Below, piece by piece: positions 34,980 to 46,190 of a DNA stretch of 64,000 nucleotides. The notes beneath the pieces are model-generated. The model had not been told where the DNA came from. It did no database searches and saw nothing but the letters and a program-made list of their open reading frames with translations. Source of the stretch: Lepas anatifera (taxonomy: Eukaryota > Arthropoda > Thecostraca > Lepadidae); contig JAOTON010001027.1 of NCBI GenBank assembly GCA_034440635.1, forward strand, positions 2,010,001-2,074,000, read 5' to 3'. Within the stretch, counting starts at the first letter, position 1, and each line of letters opens with the position of its first letter. The translations under genes and the position numbers were made by a program.

Positions 34980-36510
34980 ACAGGCAGTCCATCCGGCACT
35001 GCTGTCCTTCTGACGGTGCAGTCCCTCCGACACCGCTGTCCCTGTGACATCGCTGTCCCTCTGTGTAGTCCTTCTGACACATCTGTCTCTCCGACACCAC
35101 CCTCTTTCTGACACTGCTGTCCCTGCAACGCCACTGTCCCTCTGAATGAAAGGGCAGTTCCTACGACACCAAGTCCCTCTTACACCGCTGTCCCTCTGAC
35201 GGTGTAGACACTCTTACACCGCTGTCCCTCTGACTGTGTAGTCCCTCTTACACCGCTGTCCCTCTGACTGTGTAGTCCCTCTTACACCGCTGACCCTCTG
35301 ACTGTGTAGTTCCTCTTACACCGTTGTCCCTCTGACTGTGTAGTCCCTCTTACACCGCTGTCCCTCTGACTGTGTAGTCCCTCTTACACCACTGTCCCTC
35401 TGACTGTGTAGTCCCTCTTACACCACTGTCCCTGACTGTGTAGTCCCTCTTACACCACTGTCCCTCTGACTGTGTAGTCCCTCTTACACCGCTGTCCCTG
35501 ACTGTGTAGTCCCTCTTACACCGCTGTCCCTCTGACTGTGTAGTCCCTCTTACACCGCTGTCCCTCTGACTGTGCAGTCCCTCTTACACCGCTGTCCCTC
35601 TGACTGTGTAGTCCCTCTTACACCACTGTCCCTCTGACTGTGCAGTCCCTCTTACACCGCTGTCCCTCTGACTGTGTAGTCCCTCTTACACCACTGTCCC
35701 TCTGACTGTGTAGTTCCTCTTACACCGCTGTCCCTCTGACTGTGTAGTCCGTCTTACACCGCTGTCCCTCTGACTGTGCAGTCCCTCTTACACCGCTGTC
35801 CCTCTGACTGTGTAGTCCCTCTTACACCGCTGTCCCTCTAACTGTGTAGTCCCTCTTACACCGCTGTCCCTCTGACTGTGTAGTCCCTCTTACACAGCTG
35901 TCCCTCTGACTGTGTAGTCCCTCTTACACCGCTGTCCCTCTGACTGTGTAGTCCCTCTTACACCGCTGTCCCTCTGACTGTGTAGTCCCTCTTACACCGC
36001 TGTCCCTCTGACTGTGTAGTCCCTCTTACACCGCTGTCCCTCTGACTGTGTAGTCCCTTTTACACCGCTGTCCCTTTGACAGTGTAGCCCTCCCGACACC
36101 ACTATTCCCCTGGCAGTGTAGTCCCTCGGACACCACAGTTCCTCTGACGATGAAGTCCTTCTTACACCACATTCCCTCTGGCAGTGAAGTCCCTCCATCA
36201 CCACTGCTCCTCTGACGATGAAGTCCCTTTGGCAGTGTAGTATCTCCGACACCGCTGCTCCTCTGACGATAAAATCCCTCTTACATCAATGTCCCTCTGA
36301 CAGTGTACTCCCTGCATCGCCACAGCTCCTCTGACGATGAAGTCCCTTTTGGCAGTGTAGTATCTCCGACACCGCTGCTCCTCTGACGATAAAATCCCTC
36401 TTACATCAATGTCCCTCTGACAGCGTAGTTCCTGCATCGCCACAGCTCCTTTGGCAGTGTAGTCCCTCCAATACCGCTGTCCTTCTGACAGTGTAGTCCA
36501 TTTTCCTGTT
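34980..36510 (+). repeat. 34-bp dimeric minisatellite
   Basis: Tandem array whose unit is two related 17-mers, GTCCCTCTTACACCGCT and GTCCCTCTGACTGTGTA. It is highly regular from about 35170 to 36075 (roughly 27 units) with degenerate units on both sides, more diverged at the 36080-36510 end, where longer variants appear. It is not a CRISPR array: there are no unique spacers, and it is eukaryotic DNA. Open frames on the minus strand (for example 35992-36252, with repeats such as HCQRD and RDYT) are translations of the repeat. It lies about 1.1 kb upstream of the Dll start codon. Confidence 0.93.
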
Positions 36511-38600
36511 GACATTTTCTATCATGCTCCATGTTAATGGCAAGGCACTCATTTATCGCGACAGGACCTACCGTACAATTTCGTCGCATCTATGTTAGAG
36601 AATAACCACGAGCTATGCAGAAAACCCAACCCAGCCTTCATGTGTCATTTTGAAACCGAAATGTCCGCTCGATTATCAGCAATAAAAGTGTCTTACTGGC
36701 TAAAGCTCTGCTTCAGTGATGACTGTCCATCAGCTATCCCGACTCCATCACATGTTGTAGCCCTGCATATAACGTTCTAAACGTGCCAGACCTTTTCCAA
36801 CTGGTGCACGCTTGATTACAGCCGTCACAGTCAATCAGACCCCGAGAAAACTAGTAACTTCTTCTGTATGTTAGATGGTAACAGGTCAAGTAGTACTTTC
36901 AACACGGGCAATTTAAAATCAACCGATCGATCTAAACGGGCTTCAGTGCGGGCTTTTAATCTGCTTTCGCTTTTCTCTCGTTCACTGAAGGCATCCTGCT
37001 CGGTCCCGGCTCTGCCCTGCACAGCATATACGCACGCTGTGCAGTTCTCACTGCACGCCGGAAATGGAGCGGCTGCTGTGCGTGCTGTCGTGGTGGTTGA
37101 CGTGTGAGTGACGGGGACGTAGTCAGGAATCCTTTTCGAGGTGATAGGGGTATGTCGTCAGTCGATGGTAGGCCTTCGCTGCGTGTGGGGCCCCAGCTGC
37201 GTGGAAAGTGTTCAGCGTTCCATACCGAAAACTCGTACATCAACTTAGCTGAGAAGATCCAAAAACGGACGTTCAAGTGAGAAATAACTTATTTGAAAGG
37301 TGTTCGGTGTGATCACTTGGCACCCTTGATGTGCCAGTGCTGGGTGTTAACACAGGTCAGTTTTGGCAGTCGTACTGTCAGGAGAGCACGCAGACAGCTC
37401 CTGCGCTCATTCATTCAATTTATAGAGATTTTCTGTCCAGTTGAAGAGTTGTACCAGCATTTGGAGACAGGTGCAGACATAGAGTGTTCTGGCAATGGTC
37501 TTGTTAGAAAGTTTTTTTACCAGTGAATTCAAGGCATTTAAAGCGTAATTGGTATTTGATTTGTGTGCTTGTCTCTACACCGGTATTACAACACTTATGC
37601 ATGGCAGGACATTGTTCGATGTGATAGCAAATCAACCACTACCAAAGATGCCAAGACTCCATCTCACCTACCTCTCTTACAGACGGCACCCACACCTATT
37701 TGTCGCTGTGATTTGCAAGGTGTACATTACTCACGCCTGAATCGGCCGCGGTCCACCGCCCAGCTTGTGGCCTACTGACCAAAAACATTACCGGTCTATA
37801 ATTCCGTGGTTTAATGATTTTAAGCGTCTGAGCGTTGATAGGATAAGTGCCTAGTCATGTTTCGCACGCCGAAATTGGATGATTGGAGAGCGTTTGGTTG
37901 GATCGCCGAGACGAGCAGGTGCCGTGCTTGACCATTATATGATTAGCACTGTGAATGGCGGCGTTTCTGCCGGCCAGTCGTAATGTAACGTAATGTAATG
38001 TAATGACGATGTAATGGCGTGTCGGTCGCTTCACCCGGTCATCGGGCCCACTGCAGGCGCCGTGTCTTACTGGCTGAAACTTGCTGACGATATCCGAGCC
38101 CGCTGTTCAACAGCAAGAGCAGCGCAAACGGTGAGAACATAGACATGGGTAGGCTTTGGTAGTGCGTAAAAATCAACAGCCTTAACTAGTCGCAAGCCTT
38201 AAATGACTTTTTGATTTTCCAAAGAATAAATATCGCACTGTTCACTTAAACCTGTCAATTACAAATCATCATCGTACTGGAGAAAACCCTCACAAACGTC
38301 GCCGCGACCATATGAACAAACAGCTTTATTCAATCTCAGTCTCCGGTGTCGGCTAAGCTGCTCAACCAGCGACCCGGGCGCGAGAGCAAACAGACTATAG
38401 CTGGTCGTAAATAAAGCATCAATAGACCGTGGTAAGCGTTCGCTAAGTGCCAGAGGAAAAGCGTGATGAATCGCCGTCTCGGAATAAGTAACGATTAAGT
38501 GTCAGTATGGAGCGTGGTAATGCTCATTAGATGATAATGAAAATCACGTGCCCGTGGTCGACCGAATAGTAACGGGTAATAAAACACCACCATCACGTTA
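36511..38600. other. Intergenic, nothing firm
   Basis: About 2.1 kb of mixed sequence. A short (TAATG)n-like run lies at about 37980-38005. No coding homology or bounded element is recognised. Confidence 0.45.
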
Positions 38601-38960
38601 ACATGTAAATGTCGGAGGGCCACTTACGCCCGGCGCGGCGCGTCGGCGGCGGCGCGATGCGGCGCTGCGTCGACGGAGTCGCGGCTACACCGCGGCGCTC
38701 TCTCACGGCGTCGGGGAGCCAATCGGGCGGCGACGCGGCGGCGACGGAGACGGCAGTTGTGGCCGCCAGCAGCCGCAGTCGGAAACCTGAGAATTCCCGG
38801 GTGTCAGACCAAACTGGAGGGCGGTGGAGGCGCACCAAAAACGCCGGCGGCGACGCGGCGATCACAGGGGCAGCCGGAGAAAAAGGCGGAAGCGTCGCTA
38901 GTGCAACCACCAAGGACCCATCAACAGCCGACTGGGTGCTTCTGCTCAGCTGAGCGAGAC
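38601..38960. other. GC/CpG-rich block upstream of Dll
   Basis: About 350 bp of CpG-rich sequence standing out from AT-rich surroundings, 4.8 kb upstream of the Dll start codon. Frames on both strands (114 codons plus, 140 codons minus) are Ala/Ser/Arg/Pro-rich and unrecognised. It is a candidate regulatory island, by composition only. Confidence 0.4.
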
Positions 38961-39353
38961 CTTTAGGTGTTAAAACTGAACGGGAGCTCTCAAGAATTCC
39001 CGGGCTTAGGTTCACTCACGGTATAAAGGTGAAGATATTTTCCTTTCCAGCGCTTCTTTTTTCATAGATAATACGATATTTGTTTTCTTTTGGCCTGCAG
39101 TGGCCAACGGAATGAATGCGTGTCAGCGAGACACGTAAAAATTTGCCAGCCCTGGTTTTAAAATCGTCATCAGAAAATATTTGTACGATATTTCCCACTT
39201 GTAAGATATACACTGACGGCGGAACTGGGGGCACCGGGGCACGGTGGTCTCCCTAAAATCAGAAATTTAACACTAAGCCTTTGGCGTTGACTGGAAAGAA
39301 ATGGGTTGAAAAGCCAATGGTGCCTCCCCTAAATTCGGACGTAACGCCGTCAC

Positions 39354-39356
<3 letters not shown>

Positions 39357-39408
<52 letters not shown>
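39357..39408. repeat. (AT)26 dinucleotide microsatellite
   Basis: Uninterrupted AT repeat of about 52 bp; likely polymorphic and prone to length error. Confidence 0.97.
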
Positions 39409-39411
<3 letters not shown>

Positions 39412-40067
39412 TAAAATGAGGAGCATGGACAAACCTTGTGATGAGTCCATAAGATAAATGTTTATCAAGCCTGCATTAAAAACGGAGGTCGGAATGGATA
39501 TTCAGTGCTTCCCTAAAGTGCCAATACATGTTCCGGGCTGCGGCTTAATAGCTCAGTAAATGACTTAAAATGTCTCAGCTCTGTGGGAGAAAGTTATGTA
39601 CCGGTTACAACAAGTATTTGTGTTCAATAATATCTCCCGAACTGCAGCATTTTTGCTGCACTGCTTTTCACACGTTTCGCAAAACCGACATGAAGGTTTT
39701 ACAAACCGTCATAATATCCCAGGCATGTGCATTTTTTTTTTGCTAGCAGCGTGAGTTATTTCTCAGCGGCCCATGCACACATAAATCAAGCCAGCAAAAA
39801 GATTGCACAGTGGCCATTAATTTTCTTAAAGTGTTTAAATGCGATCTTTTGTCGACATAATCTCCTATTTATAACTCGTAAATAACTAAGCTCCATCAAA
39901 CTTCTTAACTAGTAGTGTTAATACCGAGAAATCTCAGATCGCAGCGGTTTTTCCCAGCGGGCCCACCCCCGGGGTATGGGCTTATCTCATACATGCACAT
40001 TGCTGCGCTGTGGCAACTCCAGTGCACGTCCCGTCACGAGCTCATTCCCGTTCATAGGAGCAGCCCA
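39409..40067. other. Intergenic, AT-rich, nothing recognised
   Basis: No coding homology, RNA gene or repeat boundary was found. Confidence 0.45.
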
Positions 40068-40224
40068 CAGAGGCGGATCCAGGGGGCTTCAATCGGGCCA
40101 TGACCCCCGAAATGATTAAACTGTACTCACTTTTAAACCTTTTCCCTTCAAACCAATATGTTTTCATGATTTTACACAGGCTGCCCCCCCCTTTCCCCAG
40201 TCGTCCGGCTGAGATTCGCCTCTG
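40068..40224. mobile_element. hAT-type MITE with perfect 8-bp TSD (157 bp)
   Basis: The ends are CAGAGGCGGATCC at 40068 and, inverted, CAGAGGCGAATCTC ending at 40224. The element is flanked by identical octamers GCAGCCCA at 40060-40067 and 40225-40232. A perfect 8-bp duplication with CAG-starting inverted ends is diagnostic of hAT-type transposition, and its intactness suggests a relatively recent insertion. The interior has no coding capacity. Confidence 0.88.
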
Positions 40225-40790
40225 GCAGCCCAGGTGACCAGACCGGCAGCAGGAGGCGTTTTGCACTGAGCTTCCCAGACTGATCTGCAGTCGCATTTAC
40301 CACATAGATGGCGTTGTCGTGCTTCTAATTTGGGAAAACTGGTGGGGTTTCATGGGAGCACTTTGTGTTGCCATATTTTTGTGAAGTTTTACAGTTGTAG
40401 GGTTTTCAAGTCATTCAACAAGCAAAAAGCGGTAACAACATGCACAAATGCAGCAAACATAGATAATATCGAATAAGAATCATGTATGTATGTACATACG
40501 AGCTGGTCAAACCATAAGTGTCGACACTGAAAAAGGTGAGGGAGACAGGAGTCTTGAACCTGATGCTGACATGAAACTCTTTCACTTCGATCAAAAACTC
40601 ATCGGACTATTTTGGAAAGCTGGTAGGGCTAATGGTAAGGATTTCGTACTGGCTGATTGCAAAGTTTCCAGTTTCATCCCACTTCAGCTAAAATAGTTAA
40701 TTTTTTATAAGAAATTCTGTGGTGGGCTGCCTCCCCTACTTCTCTCCCCTTCTCAATCCCTCTACTTTCCTTACCCCTTACCCTTGTGAA
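40225..40790. other. Intergenic, nothing recognised
   Basis: Mixed sequence, including a C/T-rich stretch at about 40730-40790 just before the family A element. The 68-codon frame at 40490-40696 is unrecognised. Confidence 0.45.
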
Positions 40791-41549
40791 TTAACCTCGC
40801 CCCACGGGGCCATCATGGCCCCCAGGTTTTTCCGGATAGAAAACGACGAGGCGCAGCACCGCGGTTGAAGGCTCCCCTCCTGCATTTTCCCATCATCCTA
40901 ATTTTTACCCCGGGTCAAGGTCGGTCACCGACGGGTCAACAGGTCCTCTCACCTTTAGAGCTCTGTAGAGCTCATTTAAGTCGATCGATTTGAAACTCCT
41001 ACACTTTACCCTCCGGGTCTAGGTTATATCCGGATTTTTATTTCGTGCCTGAGGTCAGGTCGGCGACCTCCCCATTGAAGCATGAAGCTATTTCTGATAT
41101 AAAGCAAAAATGATTGCAATACTACTCGAACAACGTTTTGGACGTCTTTCACGATCCGGGTCATATTTACTTTGACTTTTCAGGTCATCGTACCGGGTCA
41201 AAACAGTATTTGACAATAACTTTGACCTAATTGAGCTAGGTGAAACAAACACTGTGTTTGTTGTTACTGGCTTTCATTTGATATACGGAGGTATTTTGAC
41301 CTTCTCCTGGTATATTGGTGTGACTCTGGGTAAACCACTGGCAGGTCTTTGTTCCATACGAGTCGATTTGTATCATGTATTTACCGGCCTCAATAGTCTA
41401 TGAATGAGTTATGCGTTTGCTTATCATGTATTTGTGATGCATCTTGACCTATTGACCTCTGGTACCATGCCTGGATAAAATGGTATTACTGAATCACGGC
41501 TATTGCTTGGTTTGCTAGCCCATTTTTGTATCTCCCGGTGTCCGGTTAA
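40791..41549 (+). mobile_element. Family A TTAA element, eroded copy (759 bp)
   Basis: Starts TTAACCTCGCCCCACGGGGCC at 40791 and follows 50736-51751 segment by segment to TTAA at 41546-41549: CGACGAGGCGCAGCACCGCGG, TTTAGAGCTCTGTAGAGCTC, TTTCGTGCCTGAGGTCAGG, ACAAACACTGTGTTTG and GGCTTTCATTTGATATACGG. It is about 250 bp shorter, mainly through many 1-5-base losses spread along its length. The right terminus is reduced to CTCCCGGTGTCCGG. It has no coding capacity. It is older or faster-decaying than 50736-51751. Confidence 0.8.
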
Positions 41550-41938
41550 GTAACCTAATCTCTCGCTGGTTTGCTTGAAAATGTGTTACAAAACTGTGCG
41601 ACAAGCAATTACTTGGCCTCTGTTTGTGCCCCAAACTGTCAATTTAGATATGACTGCAGTGAAATTGCTTTCAATAAGTGTATGAGCCTGAAAATGGCTT
41701 GAGGGGCGATAATTGAGCGGGTGCATGACCTCTATCAGAAAACTCTTCAAACTGCTGTCCGCTACAGCCCCCACGCGTTTCGACTGACTTCGCCAGGATG
41801 ACAGGTATTGTCACAACTGGCTACCGAGAAATCGTGGCGCCCGTCTTTTATTTGTATATTTTCTAACGCTGTCTTCGCTTTTTCTATTCTTTCCTGAAAA
41901 TTTTGACTTCGGGTCACTTCATGAACATGAGACAAGAT
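41550..41938. other. Intergenic spacer between elements
   Basis: Unrecognised sequence of about 390 bp. Minus-strand frames (62 and 80 codons) are not distinctive. Confidence 0.45.
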
Positions 41939-42106
41939 CATAGGCGCAGGAGCTTTTTCCAAGTTGGGGGGAGGGGCAAAAGTTGTCACCGCTGTTGGGG
42001 TCAAATATGATTCAGCCTGTCACTTGATTTGTTAACGGAATAGGTCCAGAATCGGCTCAAAGCTGGGGCATCGCCACCCCCTACTCCCTGTTCATGCGCC
42101 TATGGG
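41939..42106. mobile_element. hAT-type MITE (168 bp)
   Basis: Inverted ends CATAGGCGCAGGAGC at 41939 and CATAGGCGCATGAAC (inverted) ending at 42106. Flanking octamers GACAAGAT (41931-41938) and GGCAAGAT (42107-42114) match at 7 of 8 positions. Non-coding; same general class as 40068-40224 but a different family. Confidence 0.78.
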
Positions 42107-42759
42107 CAAGATGAATGAAAATTAAAAGCCTCAAAGAAGCTACGTTAGGAATGATGATGAAGGACCGACCTGAAACTTAATATCACATTTCACTGTCACC
42201 ACTCGCAATAATTATGCTAAGGGGACTTATTCTATTATTGACTGGACGCCGGGTTTACTGCTCCATCCAACATTCAAGTCGAATTTAACGTTCGAAATAT
42301 AGTCTTATGGATTCTACTTGCCATTGGAAATGAGATGGTAATTAGAGAGCATTATTTCGTTATGCCCCTTTCGACACGAAAAAGACGAAATCCTTTTTTG
42401 ACAAACTTTTAGAGTTTATCCTCAATTATAGCCTTGTCTATTATTAGATTTACCCGAAATATGTCCAGCACAAACTTTTCTCGGTGTTTTATATCGGTTC
42501 ACTTTTTAGAACTTTGACCACATTTTTAAAAATATTTGGGATGGCTGGTTAGTGAACTGATGACGCATTTAAGTGTTGGTCAGGACATGCACCGTTGAAT
42601 ACCTTATACGTAGACAATTAAATCATTATTTTACGGTAAAATTGCACCATCACTCCATCCTTACATACATTTTGCATCAATCGACACAAGTGACACGAGC
42701 ATAGCTTCATATTGTTCGATTCGTTGAAAAGCCACAGAGTGCGGGCTTGGGGTTTAACT
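42107..42759. other. Intergenic, AT-rich, nothing recognised
   Basis: No coding homology or bounded repeat was found. Confidence 0.45.
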
Positions 42760-43196
42760 TTAACACGCGCATTGATGGGGGTCTGAGCTACCTTCGCTTT
42801 GACGGGGGCGGATACCCGCCCCCTACGATCTCAAGAACCGCGCTGTATAGCGAAAAACAGTAAACGGCGATGGATAACCCATTCATATTTCTATAGAAAT
42901 CATTTGAACCATTTTTTACCATGTCACATTTAAAGTCAGTAGAGGTCAAGGCACGCCACCATATGGATAACTTGTAAATAAAGGTTTTCGGTCATTACAT
43001 CTGAACTAGTCAAGATGAGCAAAACAATCTAGACCATTGGAATCCTCGAGGCAAGCCGAATCGAATAATATGACATTACAAGGTCAACTAAAGTCAAATC
43101 TAGGATTTGAACTGACCAGACATCAGGTCAAGTTCAAATTAGGTCAAAATGCATATCGATAGAACTGCAAGTATAATGCGAGCCTAATGCCGTTAA
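42760..43196 (-). mobile_element. Family B TTAA element, inverted and internally shortened
   Basis: Begins TTAACACGCGCATTGATGGG at 42760 with the duplicated-end layout: ATTGATGGGGGTCTGAGC, then TACCTTCGC, then TTTGACGGGGGCGG with the hairpin GGGGGCGG-ATA-CCCGCCCCC, then TACGATCTCAAGAACC. Read in reverse it matches the right half of 25699-26507 (shared GCGAAGGTRGCTCAGACCCC spacer). It breaks off at a TTAA at 43193-43196 that is also the target of the next element, so its other half is missing. The interior holds several AGGTCA half-sites. Confidence 0.72.
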
Positions 43197-43649
43197 AGGG
43201 AATGTGGCACCTTCATAACGTGGTTTTAACTGAGATAGCCAAGTTGTAAAGCAAGTCGGAAAACCCTGTACTCCATATATCATTTGTCTTGGAACTCGAT
43301 ATTTCCGTAGAAAAAAGCTAAAACCTACCTGACACCAACCCCTTCATCAGCCCCCGCCGGGCGGCCATTGTTGTGAGCTGCTGGTGTGACGACATATGCT
43401 GACGTCACGATGAGCATCAGCCAATCGAAGCCCTTGAAGCATTTCAAGTATGGTAGTGGTTGGCAGATCATGACATCATCCACAGGCGGATATTTATTTA
43501 TTTTCCTAGAGGAGCATTTTTAAAAACAAAATATTGAGCTGATTGAACATTTTTCAGACAAATCATGAGTGGTTTCATTATTTTCGGCTAAAAGTACGCC
43601 TAATCTCACTAAATTCCAGGATTCGACCAAGGTGCCACATTCCCTTTAA
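43193..43649. mobile_element. TTAA-flanked MITE, family C (457 bp)
   Basis: Inverted ends AGGGAATGTGGCACC are perfect over 15 bp, immediately flanked by TTAA at 43193-43196 and 43646-43649. It has no duplicated end, no GC hairpin and no AGGTCA enrichment, so it is not one of the A/B/D/E families although it uses the same target. Non-coding. It shares its left TTAA with the preceding family B fragment. Confidence 0.82.
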
Positions 43650-44076
43650 AATAAATGCTCTGCCACCTAGAGTTGTGAGACCTTCAAGTCGGAGTCGGAG
43701 TTTAACTCAAATTCTGACCCGTTCGACTCTGAGTTGACTTGAGTTGATTTGAACAAAATTAGACAGGTGAGTTGAGTTGAGTTGAGTCAGTTCACACCAC
43801 GCTAATGAGTTGAGTTGAGTTGAGTTCTCAAAACAGCGAGCCAAATGAGTTGACGAAAAGTCGACTCAACATATAAATATGTTGAATAAAAGTGTTTGAA
43901 TTTGCCTACCTTTGCAAACCTATTTTAACCTCCTTTGAATACTTTTTTTCTCAAGTGTTTAAATTATTTCAATCACAGTTTTAATTTGTTTCAATGTATC
44001 AATTTAATTATACGGTTCAATTACTTATTTCAAAGGTCGATCCGGTCTGAATAAATCCCTAGGCACAATTAATATA
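43650..44076 (+). repeat. GAGTT/GTCGGA simple-repeat region, then AT-rich DNA
   Basis: At about 43680-43870 imperfect runs of GAGTT and GTCGGAGTTGA dominate; 43880-44076 is plain AT-rich. The same GTCGGAGTTGAG vocabulary resumes around both flanks of the D element (46170-46190 and 47446-47510). This suggests that the whole 43650-47510 interval was one repeat-bearing locus later expanded by insertions at 44077 and 46191. Confidence 0.7.
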
Positions 44077-44880
44077 CAGGGTGTTTCAGAATGAATGATA
44101 TTTTTAAATGTTCAGTAAAGTACTAAAAATCCTTCAAATCCGTTCACAAAGCACTCATTTTAATGGTCAATTGTAGGACATTTTGATGTAAATATGTTTC
44201 ATTTGCATCACATGTTTTATTCGTCTTATATGTACTCGGAAAATGGTGCAAGAAACATAATATATGCCCGCTTATATTTGAGAAAACGGAACTTGCAGTA
44301 CTCTAAAAGGCTTCAGCACACACAAATGGCACGTGAGCATGCACATCAAAACAAAAGTCTAAGTAATATTACAAGTTAAAAGTTTTTGGCTCAAGCTCCA
44401 TATGGCTCACTGGTTTACCTTCCATATGAATGTCTGGATGTGGCGGACACAGCGCAAAATACCCCACTGTTAACCGCAGAACAAGGGACATGGATCAATT
44501 GGGGATTGCTTGCTTGGACCCGAGCTTTCCTAAGCTTGAGAGGTGTTTTTTATAATTAATTTCCAGAGGCAATGTGCATGTGGACTGAGATGTACCATAG
44601 TGACGATATCATGTTTGCAGTGCTATTGGCGTGATACTTGTCACGTGTTACGCACGTGATTTCTACGAACATTTTCGATGAAGGCAAGATAGACAGTATT
44701 TTTCAAGTCATTTTTAAGACTACTTTTTACCAGCAAAAATATCAAAACAGCTATCAAAATACGAATAATTGTAAATTTCCCAAAATCATCTTTCGGTTCA
44801 TATGTAAATCATACCACAGCAACTTATTGATAACCGCATTATGATCAATTCAAAAATATCATTCTTTATGAAACACCCTG
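44077..44880. mobile_element. TA-flanked TIR element (804 bp)
   Basis: Inverted ends CAGGGTGTTTCAGAATGAATG (44077) and CAGGGTGTTTCATAAAGAATG (inverted, ending 44880); similarity runs about 30 bp into GATATTTTT. TA is present on both sides (44075-44076, 44881-44882). This fits a Tc1/mariner-superfamily non-autonomous element. Frames inside (61 and 68 codons) are short and not transposase-like. Confidence 0.8.
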
Positions 44881-46190
44881 TATGTGCTCTAAAAAATTAA
44901 TAGGCTCCTATCTCTGGCCTTGTCTTAAACATTTTGAGAGGTAGAACGGACTGCAAAATACATTTCAAATATCTCAAAAACTCCTCATCATCAATATTTA
45001 GTATTACTTCTTTGCAACCACCACTCACGCTTAGGAGATACACTGAAAGGGACCACCACTCAAATAAAAGAATAAGCACAGACAAGTGTGCGCCATTGCT
45101 GTCTTTGAAGAACAAATTTAGCTAAGGATAGGCTCAAGCTCAAATAGCTTCAGGGAAAAACATTGTAGAAACCACGTGATAGTTCATAAAGTGATGTAAA
45201 TATTTCTAAACGCCATACAATATTGTTTCTTTTGTCTTAAATGCGTCGTCTGCAGCTGCTTCTTTAATTTTGCCTATTAAAAGCAGACTTTACTGTTAGT
45301 ATAAAAGCTTGAACTCTGATTTGACACAACTATTGAAATACCATTGTTGCGAGAATTAGACTAATCATTTCTTGCTACTGCTTTTGTCTGATCGTTGCCC
45401 GTATTTTATTTGGAAAGCCGTACGTTTGCAATTTTCAATGAAACCGTGCTTCCATTTTGAAGAGCGACAGGAAGGTGCTGTATTAAAGGTTTTCAATCTG
45501 AAATTGTATTGGGTTTAAGAATATGAATGTATTAAATGCAGCACTTTGATAAAATTTCCATTTCTGTTTTCCTTTGTCTAATATTGATATGGTATACTAT
45601 TTCCAAGGTTTTGCTGTAGTTCCTAGAATTTCCAATTGCATCTAGGTACTCTAGTAATTATATGTTAGATTTTGGTTAAGCTCATGGCATAGGAATGTTT
45701 CATTTAGCAAAATCATCCAGCATCCTTCTCTAACAGAAACAAAAAGCAATACCTTTATTTTCCCTGAAAATACAGTTAAGATCATGTTTTTTAGCTTGGG
45801 CCTTTTCTGAAGTATGGAGGTGCAATTATTTGCCTATGTTGTAGTAGCCTTAACCCTTTTAAGTTCCTTTCCATTCCATGTATGCACCTAGTCAAACATG
45901 CAAAGCTCCTTTTATAAATCATTGCAACATGGTGTGGTAGCTTTATCTGGCAGTGACAGTCTGGAAGAATTAAAAGACATGGCTCCTGGCTATAATAATA
46001 CCAATATTTGAATGCTAATTTATCAATTTTCTATCTATTAATCTTCAGTTTCCGGTACGACTTTCTGTACAGCTTGTCTTTTACTGGTTTATTCATTTAT
46101 TCGTTTGTTGTTATTATTTATTTGCATTATTTATCATTTATTTATATATTTTGAACTCTAGTCAAATTTTTAATTGAGTTGAGTCGTCAG
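44881..46190. other. Intergenic, AT-rich, nothing recognised
   Basis: About 1.3 kb without coding homology. It ends in GAGTTGAGTCGTCAG, part of the simple repeat interrupted by the D element. Confidence 0.45.

Noticed and set aside
34980..36510. CRISPR-like array
   Set aside because: The repeats are contiguous dimers of a 17-mer without unique spacers, and the host is a eukaryote.
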